23,366 nt of DNA from Phallusia fumigata (lineage: Eukaryota; Chordata; Ascidiacea; Phlebobranchia; Ascidiidae): contig QXVZ01024963.1 in NCBI GenBank assembly GCA_008931825.1, positions 1 through 23,366 on the forward strand, in the 5' to 3' direction. The position numbers and the translations under genes are program-made. Below, one piece after another: positions 9,369-20,300 of the stretch. The first letter of the stretch is position 1. Each line of letters starts with the position of its first letter. Under the pieces are notes generated by a model. That model did not search any database. It was given only the letters and a program-made list of their open reading frames with translations, and had not been told where the DNA came from.

Positions 9369-9377
9369 TATATATAA
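9369..9377 (-). promoter_or_regulatory. TATA box of FABP-a
   Basis: TTATATATA on the minus strand, 57-65 bases before the start codon. It predicts initiation about 30 bases downstream and a short 5' UTR. Confidence 0.6.
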
Positions 9378-10935
9378 CTTGCCACCGTGGTGTCAAACTG
9401 TTTTCACACAACAACGACTGACGGCTCTGCGTTGAAACAGCAGCGAAACACTAAAACGTAAACAGCAAGAACAGGATGGCGGCTGATTACGATGCTGGAA
9501 GTGCGAGCCGAAATGCGATCATCACAAAACAGAACGACTGATTCACGCTGTTTGTGCTTTGCCTTTGTTTGTATTCTTAAACACAGAGTGACATATCGTG
9601 TTGTTACGGATTTGTGTCAGTAATTTAATCCAGACCATTTTTTGGCAACGTCTGTCTTTTGTTTACACAGGAGGGCAAGTTCCATAGTTGGGCGTTGCCA
9701 GGGAGGAACATGTTTCGAAATTGTGCGTTAGGGTAGTTGAGGCACACAGATGACGGTTTTAAATAGTCTCGATCAAAAGATACAAGCCAGTACTTACGTG
9801 TAGAACATTTTCTCATGGGCTTGTGTCTCCCCACTCAAGTTCTGGGCTGGCTGCGCCCTTGGTTCCACGTACTGAAACTTATGTACCAGGCCACCTGGCC
9901 GTACGTACCTAGGCGAGCCTATGTACAGTTTTTGACAAACGGTCTATGCGTCTGGGCGAAAGTCAAAGCCTATAAATTTAATTATGTAAGAGAAGCAAAC
10001 GAATGCAGCTGTATCTCGCTTACATACAGATGTCATAACACAAGTTTTCAACACTGATGTAGTTGGAAAAATAAACCCCTCGTAACAGTTCACAGTACAC
10101 CCGGTCTTGTTAATACGTTTATTACTGGCAGAGGCCGTTACACCACCAAAACTGAAGCAATTATCTTATAAAACGACAATGAGACAGTGAAGAGCTCAAC
10201 ATGGCCGAATACGCGGGGGAATACCCCAATCCGAAAGTGGCGATGACGTTGCACTTTCGGTGATTTGAAAAAACGCGCGAAAAGTTAAGTGCGGCAACGG
10301 TCCGGTGGTACGGTTTGTTAATGGGCGACGAATCGTGCTGGCCGTTATCATGAGGACGACGACGACGCGGTGGCGCGCCGTGATTGGTTAATGGCGTGGT
10401 AAGACACTCTCGGTTAATTGAGGCAGGCGCTAGGCGCGCGCACAGGCAGCAGCGGGAAATACACACGAAAAAAAGCGATCTGAAACTGAAGCTGGTCCAC
10501 ACTTTGAGAAACATTGAAATCGGGAGGCGGTGCAGGACTGAGTAAAGGTGGCGAAGATATAAAAACAACGTCACTGGGAATGTTGCGGCACGGACCAATG
10601 ACATCACTCGGTATTGCACGCAGGCCACCTTGTGGTTATGAGCTGAGTACCGGGAGGAAAATGTCACAAATCGGGCGCGAAGGGCGAGATGAAGGTTTTC
10701 CGGATTACGCGAGATGATACAAGATACAAGGGAAAGCGTTGGAGATGAGTGTGGGCGATCGGTAAGTGCACGGGCAATACACTGGTCAATGCGATACGAC
10801 GAAGACAGAAGAAGCGTACAGAGACGGGATATTGCATTCATATGAACGTTGGGAAACATTAGGTCGGCGTTAACGCGCGATTCTGTATTCGGCTCCGAAC
10901 GGCGCGGACTGAGCAGTAACATGAAAGATCTAGAG
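9378..10935. other. Intergenic between DOCK 3' end and FABP-a promoter
   Basis: No gene that I can support. It becomes GC-rich from about 10200 to 10900. A minus-strand frame stays open from 11069 to 10161 (302 codons), but its product is rich in Ser, Arg, Leu and Cys, has no domain that I recognise, and begins inside a MITE. A 21-codon frame in a good start context (MAADYDAGSASRN...) is on the plus strand at 9476-9541 with no following exon found. Confidence 0.4.
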
Positions 10936-11203
10936 CAGCGGTCGGCAACCAGAGGTTCCAGAGCTGTATGAGGCTTATTATTCCCGTGACCCCAAGAAAC
11001 AACAATGTGACTGACACATTTCCGCTTTGCAACCATTATGGTTACGTCATGTAGCAAAATTGATTTCATAAAAGTAACATCGATCGATGATACAACATAC
11101 GTTCTGTTTTCTTAATGTTTGATTAAATAGGGTTTGTGGACTGGTTTATTTAGTAAATTGGGAACCAAAAAGCTCTTTTATTGCTAATGGTTGCCAACCT
11201 CTG
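10936..11203. mobile_element. hAT-like MITE, 268 bases, downstream of DOCK
   Basis: The left end is CAGCGGTCGGCAACCAGAGG; the right end, reversed, is CAGAGGTTGGCAACCATT. They form an imperfect terminal inverted repeat of the hAT type. The flanks are ATCTAGAG and GTCTAGCC, sharing the TCTAG core of the common hAT target NTCTAGAN, in keeping with an old 8-base target duplication. No transposase is encoded. Confidence 0.68.
11145..11182 (-). terminator. Candidate DOCK poly(A) signals inside a MITE
   Basis: Two AATAAA hexamers on the minus strand (11145-11150 and 11177-11182), about 200-235 bases past the DOCK stop codon and within the 10936-11203 MITE. No other AATAAA lies closer to the stop. 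Confidence 0.35.
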
Positions 11204-11380
11204 GTCTAGCCTTTGAAACGCGGACATCTCCATGAAGAAACAACTTGTAAAATATGCCCGGTCTTTAGGTGTGCGCCGCCGGTACAGCAACAACGTCACG
11301 GAACTTATACTTCATTGTCGAGATCACGTCATTTGTTACGTGCAGGTGACGTCATCAACTTACAGAAGGAAGGAATGTTG

Positions 11381-14300
11381 CTACGGGGATTTCGCGGGTC
11401 GCATCGGCTTCTTGGGTGGCGAGAAGGGTCTGCTCGCGTTTGACTCCTGGCGCTTGACGGGCAGAGGTGGCGGAGGCTGCAGTGGATATTACAAATACGA
11501 ATCACTACGGCGGGTGAAGGCAATTCCCCGAAAAGCAGGTTAACGACATCGCCGCAAAGCAAATATTTAACTCGAGGAAGTGACTCGGCAGAAATGTGTC
11601 AGCTACCCGCGGACTGGTTAACTTTATGATTTTAGGGTTTACAAACACACAAGTAACCTGCTCATTGCTACACTTACTGGCAAGTATGACTTTTGCAACA
11701 ATATTTGGTCTTACCTTTACAACACCCTTACGATTTTCTTTTTATTAGATTTCATAAATTTATCAAGGCTCTTCCGGAAAATGTATTGTGAGTACTGACG
11801 TTTAAACGTAGGGTTTCTCACGGCGCGAGTAGGACGTAGAGATGTAAGAACGCAAAAACATTTGCCGGAGAGCTATCATATATTTACACAATGCCTGGTA
11901 GGAACAGTCACCGGGTTTTAATCAATCATGATCTCAATATTCCTCAATTGCTACTTACCTTTTTATTGGCTGGAATCGGAGAAAGCGGGGCTGATTCGTG
12001 TTTTCGCGGCACCTCGTCTCCAGGCAGGTTGCCATAGTCACCGCACTGCTTGACGGGAAGAGGTGGGGGGTGGACGCGTGGCGGGTGACTCGCTACAGCA
12101 AAAAATCAGCTTACGTAACTTTTCTGGAGAGTTTTGTTTACAGCAGGTTTCCTTAACCTTGAGTTTGTGAATGACTTTTACGGAGCCCGTAAGCAACCAG
12201 GTAAAACTTAACGTCCATTTTTGCCGGGTCCGAAGTTTATAGGGGTCCATGACCCAAGAAGGGTTAAGAAACCATTTAACGCAAGTTAAGGAGTTAAATT
12301 GTTAGCCACCAAAGTTGAGCGAGGCACAAAACAATTAGATACAAAATAGAGCAGGTTTTTAAAACCAGAGAAAACTGCGTTGTTAAAAATTACAATTAAA
12401 GTTCCCTTACGACGTAACTTGGTCGCTTTTCAACATTACGTGATGCGGGGTTTGCTGCAAACTTCAGCTTACATATTTGACAACCACTTGGAGCAAGGTT
12501 CAACGACCGATTGCAACCGCTATGTATATTTATTGTCAAGTCAGCATTCAACAAAACATATAGGGCAGCGTAAGTGGTTTTCGTGCAAGCGTCAAGGACA
12601 GAATTACTTACGGCTTGAAGGATGCTTGGCACCCACAGTGGGCATCCCCACTGAACTTTTCGGTCTTCGTGGTCTTTGTGGCGTCAACTGTAATATGCAA
12701 AAACACAGGTTGGCATTAAACTAATATTCAGTTGGTATCAGCACCATCCGTGCCGGATTTAGACTATGACCATATGAGAAACTAAAAATATTGTGGGGGC
12801 AGGCCATAAGGCTAAACTCAATTCCAAGTATTTCCTTTGAAAAGCAAAGCAGTGAATGGTTTGACTTCTTAGTAAGAATATATGGTATGTCTAAGCAATA
12901 AAAAAGTGAAAAAAAGTGTTATTTTGTAATTCCAAATTAGTAAAATGGCGTAAAATGTCCGTGTCTGACATAAACAAAAAATACACCGACTCGCAAAGTA
13001 GAAGATTATATATCTCCCACTGACCTCTTCTCGCAATTCGACGGTGCCGTTACCGGTACTGGAATTTGACGTCACGGAGGCTCCGCTCTTATCCAATGAG
13101 TTGTTCGACCCAAAGTTAACGAACCATTCGGACGTTTTGCTTCGGCGATTTGCTACACTTGACCGGTCACCAGGGATGGCCATCGAGGTGGACCTCCCCA
13201 CTGGGGTGTTTCCCCCTCGCTTTTTAACTGGAACTTCAGGTGGTCCACTGTAATGCAAAGTTGACAATTTAGTCCAAGTTGAATTGGCTTTCACAGCAAG
13301 AGGTTGAAACGAGTTGCGTCGGTTTTGATCCACGGATTAACGTGTTTAGGACTTAAGAATTTGGCCCTGATTGTTAAAAGTATTTGCTGTTAACAGTTTC
13401 AGCAGGACGGTACAATTTAGTAACTTGTATACAACAGTTTCTACGTTTCGACAAACGCTGTTGTCATCATCAGGTTTCCTAATGCTTTTCTGATGACATC
13501 AGCGTTTGTCGAAAAAAATGTGTCGCACACAAGTGCTGATGCCCTGTATCTTGTTACTGAGACTATTTCAACTAGTCAATTGTGTCGTTAACAGTCTATT
13601 CATCATTTGGCTGGAGTTATCATTCTCCAAAGCATTTGTAAGCAAATTTTTGTGACCTCTTTGTTTTAAAGCAGTCATCGACCTAAAACGCGAAGTCATT
13701 GCCATGGGGACGTAATTTGTAAAATGGCACAGCAGGGAAGCAAACATAGAAATCTTAAATCGGTTTAGCCAACTTACAACTCTCCGTGGTTGGATTGGTC
13801 GGATGTAGCTGAGTGAATTGAGAGGATCGATTCTGGTCGAGGTTGTTGGACCATTCTGGAATGTTGTGGGGAGGTACGACGAACCGCTCCTCCAGCGACA
13901 AACGCGGGCTAAATACAGAAAATCGAAAGTTTAGTCGAGCGGTCGCAACAGGAAAGAAAAAAAGAATTTATACTTCAAAATTAAGTTATTCATGATAGTT
14001 GTGGTATTTCTTTTTAGGTAGGCCAGTAGTTTCAAACACTTTAGTATCACTTTATATTACTTCTTGTTTAGTAGGGGAGCGATAAAAAGGTCCAAAATAA
14101 TCAAAGTGCAACAAAAAAAGGTTGGTAACCACTGATTTAGCCAATCAACACTGCAGTTGGGTTTAAACAGTGGTAAATACTTCATTAAGTTTCTCGTTGT
14201 TTTGTACTGATGATAACAACAGTGATTGTTGAAACGTTTGCATTACAAAGTATTCCCGGTATACACGCTTGTGGCAGTTATGTTTTTATAGTTAAGGAAA

Positions 14301-17300
14301 ACTTCAGTTATTCAAAGTATAAATTCATCAAACCAAAAAGCAAAACACTTTTGTTTTGGTGGTCGAGAGTTTGCTATTATTATCTACACAAGGGACAAAA
14401 ACTTTTCTTAATATCACAACAGGATTTAACGTAAGGTTAACTTCGAAAGCACAATGGTGCAAAAAGGGTTTGGTGTGTGAATCTCACCTTCTTTCCGTAA
14501 TTTTTCTCCACGTTTGCCTTTAAATCCTGGAAGCAGGTTTCCATGTTCTGATGGAAAGGTTTGAGAGGAGCAGGAGCCAGCTCACCATGTAAACGGACTC
14601 CCTCATCAAGCAACGGGATCTTGAAAAATTAGAACAGTTTTGAAAGAGGTAGACTAAAATGTTTACAACACTGTCGGCAAAAAAACCAAGACGCTTCACA
14701 TTTGATGCCGACTTATGGGTAAACAAACTTTATTTTCAATTGTGGATTTAGTAAAGGTTACGCATCTACAGACGCTATGATGATAAAACAAACCTGCGAC
14801 GCAATAAGGTCTTTGAGGGTTGCGATCCTGCCGTGATCATCGGGGTTTTCCTTTATGTAGGAATCCACGAAGAAAGCCTACCAAGATAGATGTAAGATCA
14901 AATACTGTCGTGTATGTACTGTTTGCTTCAAAGAATAACAACGTTTTGGATAGAACGTTGAAACAGGTGTGCGATAACTGCACTTTTAACCTCTACAGCA
15001 TGAGCGTCCAAAGTGTGGCCCGCGACGTCGTTCCACGTGGCCCGCAGCTGCTGTGGTCATAAATTGTGTTGATCATAGCCGGCCAAAGTTTTGGGTTAAA
15101 ATGACTTAATTATGACTTCACGCAAAAGCTTTCCATGGAACTTGATTTACCGTCAAGAAGGAAGAGTACATGGTACTGACGCAACACAAATCACATAAGG
15201 CTGATAAGGTCGCTGCGCAGCCGCGTATTCGCGTACTAATTTCATGGTTGAAACTTCGAAAAAAACGCTGGTCCGTGGGCACCTTCACCCGATTAAAATT
15301 GGCCCCCTTAAAAAACGTTTGGACACCCCTGCTCTACAGAAAAGTTAGGAAAAGTATGCTTTTGACATGTGCTGTTAGGTTATGGGTTTTAATCCTGCAT
15401 CGGTCGCTTGTGTTTCCCTGAGCAAGAAGCTTAGGCGATCAAAAAAGGAATACAACAGTGAGGCAGGTAGTTTGGCGGCTGTGGACTCATTGGGGGTGTA
15501 ACGTTTTCAAGCGTTGTTCCCGCCCAGGATCAAAATGAAACGAACAGACGAACACTACGTTCAAATGTTAGTTGCACCTTCTCGTAGTTGGAGAAACCTC
15601 CCATAACTCTGGGGTCGACGGTTCCGTTCAGTTTCATCGACAGGGGGTTGATGGGTTCGTTAGGATTGCGGTGGTACTGCATCACCAGTTGACGCAGCTC
15701 CCTGTTACTCGTTTCCATGGATTCGACCGCGTTCTCCAGAGGACTCAACTCTTTCTGCACGAAGATATCGACCAATTAATTTACCGGACACGATAGACCA
15801 GGGGTCGGCGACTGTTTAAACGCAGCGTGCTAGATGACAAATTATGTCAAAACGTTAATGACTTCGCATGCCATGTGAATGTCACTGCTTTTTGCGTCTA
15901 TTAGGCTAATCGTAACAACCTGTAAAGGCCTTACACGTGCACTCTATGGCTCGTTGCTGCAGTTGCACTAAACTTAACGATAAAGAAACAAAGAGGTCGC
16001 TGAACTTGGCTCAAAACATTTTTTGGAATATGAACTTGTAAATCACTTGACGTGCCATGAATAATCACCTCGCGTGCAAACCGTGGCAAACAAGGGTTCC
16101 CGACGCCTGTGGTAAGCAATAAATTTGTATTAAACGTTAAGAGTTTTGCTGTATCATTATTTCCGAAGGCTAAGCGATTTTTATCAGGATTTAATTGTCA
16201 TGAATGTCGTTTGTAAGGGATACAGTTGCAGCGTCCTAAAACCAGCGATTCGTTTATTTACCGTTCTTACAAAGTCAACGTGAATTTATCCACCGACCAC
16301 AAACAAATAAGACTTTTATGTCAGCACCTGTAGTCCTCGTAAATCACACCATGCCGTGAAGTCGTAAAACACAGGCACAAGACTAGACAATTATTTACCA
16401 TGGTAAAATTGTTGACTTCGAACCAGCGCAGGATTCCGGGTAGTTTGGAACAGGTGGTGAAAGTAAACCGCTGTATCCACATGCTCTGTAACACAACAAC
16501 GCAACAACAAAAATTATTGCATGAGGTGATTTAGTAAGGATATGGCCAACATTTTATCGGGCTACCACGGTCACTTTTATCCTGGTTTTCAGATAAAACT
16601 GTGCAGAAAGCTTTTGTACTTTACAGTGTTACTTGGGAAATGCCTAATGAAACGGCCACACAAGTAAGGTAGCATATGCTTCGATTGGCAGGTAGTTGGG
16701 CTTTAAAAACGATTGGAGCAAGAACGCATGTTAGCTTATAAAGCAGTGGTTTTCATACTCTGAACAAACTGTATTTTTTTCGCCTATTCCAGGCTAAAAA
16801 CACGAAGAAATGAAATTTGTTTTGCAACTTTATTTTGACGCGTGAAGCTGCTTTTGGCAACAAACAAGATCAAAACGGAGTCCTGGCGTTGTCATGTCGT
16901 TTCATCGCAAGACGCGGCATAATATAAGGGTATGCACTCTGCAAAACCGAATATTTCGCGGCACACTTAAAAATCCCTCCGCAAACGTCTGAAAAGAAAT
17001 ATGGCTGATATAAATCGCCCAACAACTTACCGCGAATTCGTTGTCCTTGTTTTTGGCTCCTTTCCTGAACGGCTTGGAGTAGGTGAAGCGCTGAACGTCG
17101 TTCACTTTGTAGAAGCTGTTGATAGCAGTAAAATATTCGCGATTCGTAGCTTAATGCGCTTATTGGTACTTGTATGGTTAGGACTTTAAACTTACCTTAG
17201 AATTTGGTCGTCCACGATTTTGCCTTTGAAGTGGGGAGGTTCTTCCATAATTGGATTTACTTTGTACATTTGAACGACTTCGCATTTTTCATGCAAAGGT

Positions 17301-20300
17301 TAAGGAAGCATTATCACAACGACAAAAATACAATCATGTTACCGTTGGGTAAATTTGCGTATCTCTGGTTACATTTCCGTATTCAGCACGTGCTGTAAAT
17401 TCAGGTCTAACTCATGAAAAAAAAAACGGTGCCTTTTTCACTCGCGTCACTCTTATACACTTTCAAAATTCGGCGGCACACCTTAACCTGCGCGTTACAC
17501 CAGGGCAGCTTTCAAAGATTATGATTTCTATTATGACGTCATAAAACACCACAAATAAACAGTGGGCGGTGTTACTCGGGTTTGGATTAGAAAATTGACC
17601 GAATTGTTGCCACGTTGAAATTAGCGGAGGATAAAATGTTTTTGTTTCCAAAAAAAAACTTTGTTAGGTTAGAGCGGTTCTCAAAGTGTGGTCCGCGAAA
17701 AGGTGACTTAAACTAGGCACTGGTTTATAAAATCGCCTGTTTTCAGAGCATGTTAGAATGCAATTGGTCCTTGGGCTATAAAAGTTTGAGAAAAGCTGGG
17801 TCAGAGTTACACTGTGACACCTAGAAATGGTCTTGAGGTTGCGGAGCAAGGGCCTAATGTCGGTAACAAACACTGTCTTGAAAAAAAAGGATACACATTC
17901 CAGCCGATTTGAGTACGTCATCGCCTGGCGGTGACGTAGTGTTCATCTTCTTGGCGCTCGGAATGAGATTGAGAATGCGAGTGGTGAAATCACTCAAGCG
18001 TTCAAACTCCTTGCCGCGATAAATGAACTTGCGATTCTGAAAGTTAGAAAGTCGCTTAGCAACAAAATTGGAGAGAAAAGATAACGTTGCAACTCACCCT
18101 GAGAAATGCTGGAAATCCCTGACCGTAATAACCAACGAAGAAATATTCGGGTTCTGGTCTCATGGCTGTCGTGATGTTCTTGTACAACTCTGCTTGTCGG
18201 AACTAAGAAAAAAAAACATTATCAGTACGGAAATTTAAGGTTAAAAAGGTAAAAATGAACCAAAAGTCAAAAAAAGTTTCAAATACTTGCATTGGTAAAA
18301 TTTGAGGTGAATAATTACTACCTGTGGTGCTTTCAAACCCTTCGGGGGTTAAAATGTGAAAATTTGGGAGAAACAATGAGGACATGAGGTTTAAAAGGTG
18401 AAAAATAGGCGAGTCCAACCAAAAATCCAAGACAGTTTTAAATACTTTTTGTACCAACTATCAAAATAGTAAATTTCTTTTTTAAATAATGCTGTTTTGA
18501 AAAATTCACGTTTTAGGGGCCTGTTGGTTAACCCATGGGTCAAATCGAGCCAAAAGGTGCAGTGCACAACTCCAAATATTCATCAGCCATGTGTTTTAAT
18601 ACACTAACGTGGGCATCAAAGGCAGTGAGACATTTAAAGCGCTAAACGCAATACAGCACAGGCACTCTAAAGCAGGGATGCACAACATTTTCGCCACATC
18701 ACAGACTTTATTTCACTAACGGCCGCCAGTGCCCAAGTTGTTTTTTTTGTGAATTACATGTCCTAAAAGAATGCAATTTATATGGTGATTTCCAATTAAT
18801 CGTGCCTAAAAATGTAATGTTTCTACTTTACCATACATGTGCGCGGCCTCATAAAATCGTAACCTCGGTCGCAGGCTGTGCATCACTCCAACAGTTCATT
18901 GCATATATACACGATTCGGCGTTTAAACGATTTACACAATAACTGATTCTTTCCTACCAATCAACACAGCTCTTACCAGGATATCGGACAACAGCTGATA
19001 TCTGAAGGTTTCCTGCTCGTGTTGAACAGCGAGCTCTTTGCACAACTTGATTCCTTCTTCCCACATCTTGCCTCGTTGGAAGAGATCGACGATGTCGTAG
19101 TATAAAGCCTCCTTCAATTCTCGGTTCGTTTGGGCTTCCTTGTAGCGCATGTTCCGCATAGCCAGCACTTCGTCCGACCACTGTGCATGAAGGCGAACCG
19201 TTTGAATGCGGAAAATTACGCATAGCGCCGAACAGCTAATGTTAATGTTCGGCCGACCACGCCCGGGGTATCTCACATGTATGACGTAACAATCAGTTTG
19301 GTGGACATTCACATCTAAAACGTTCCCGTTTTTGCTTTTATAGAGATAAATTTTCTGATAAAGCTGGCCAAAATTACAGGTAGTAAGCGTTTGGTGAACT
19401 TGAAACCTATTTCAACCTTCCTTATCATTGCACGATGTTCAGCAAATTTTGGTCGAGCAACGAGCATCACTTTTATTACTCGGCCGAGAACCGAACAACT
19501 CGGTACCGAGTACTCGGGACTCGGATTGGCCGATCGCTAACCAGTAGCGTAGCGAACCCAAACCCTTTTGGAGGGGGGGGGACTTTTTCCAGGGGTAGCC
19601 TACCTCAATGCACAATCTTAAAATTTGGGGGCGGGCATGGCCCCTTTCGCCACCCCCTGTCGCTAGCAAGCAGTAAAGTATTTTACGTGCAGCGCCTGTC
19701 TCACCAGTACTGAAGGAATATTTTTTGAGTTTTTGAGATGGAGTTTTTACAACTTTACGGAGTACAAGCTTCCGCTCAGGAAAATGCGTGTAGAAGTGGT
19801 TCTGTGAAATCGGGTGTACATTGACTGTGCTTACGTGTAGCAGCTGCGCGTGTTGCAGTAAGGTGAAGCCAGCCTCGGTGTAATTCTCGGATTCGAGATG
19901 AAGATCGCACAACTTGTAGAGATACCGGACGTACATCTCGACTCGGTTAATGTCTTTGTAGAAATTCTGCAACGTTTTTTTATTTGGTCAATTCTGATCC
20001 TTTGGAAAAGTTGGTTGGACTTTCGACGCACCAGCGGTAAGAATTTAATGAAGACGCTTACTATCTAAGTTGTATTGATTGATACTGGACGAAAAGCTAA
20101 GAATGGGAATTATAGTGCGACGCATGTGGAAGATTTAAACGACGCATCAGGACGTCGCGACGCAAAGTTTGAAAACCACGACACTTACCAGTAGATTTAC
20201 GGTACAGCTCATCCGATTGTCCCGGTTCTCATCTCTGATGATGTCACGGTAATCCAGCAGTCGACCGAGAAGTTTGGTGACGAGGTTCACAAACTCAACT

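Larger units (their letters stand above)
11381..13908 (-). other. DOCK proline-rich tail: three SH3-ligand motifs on three exons
   Basis: The last five exons encode the disordered tail after DHR-2. Exon 13025-13247 has PPEVPVKKR, exon 11959-12092 has PPPLPVKQ followed by the DOCK1-conserved DYGNL, and the terminal exon 11381-11476 opens [10 protein letters not shown] and ends PMRPAKSP. P-x-L-P-x-K is the known ligand for the Crk N-terminal SH3 domain, so these are likely Crk docking sites. Exon 12612-12687 ([12 protein letters not shown]) matches the LRPQRPKS stretch of DOCK1. The coding bases of the second and third motifs are nearly the same. Confidence 0.85.
14488..19966 (-). other. DOCK DHR-2 (catalytic GEF) domain, exons from NFYKDI to YGKK
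   Basis: These ten exons carry DHR-2. It begins around [20 protein letters not shown] and includes [36 protein letters not shown] and [10 protein letters not shown]. The alpha-10 insert loop [17 protein letters not shown] holds the valine that in DOCK structures acts as the nucleotide sensor, expelling GDP and Mg2+ from Rac. The domain ends about [14 protein letters not shown]. All blocks are intact, so exchange activity is expected. Confidence 0.88.

Noticed and set aside
9476-9541. A 21-codon plus-strand frame with a good start context
   Set aside because: It ends in a stop with no splice donor before it, and no downstream plus-strand exon was found.
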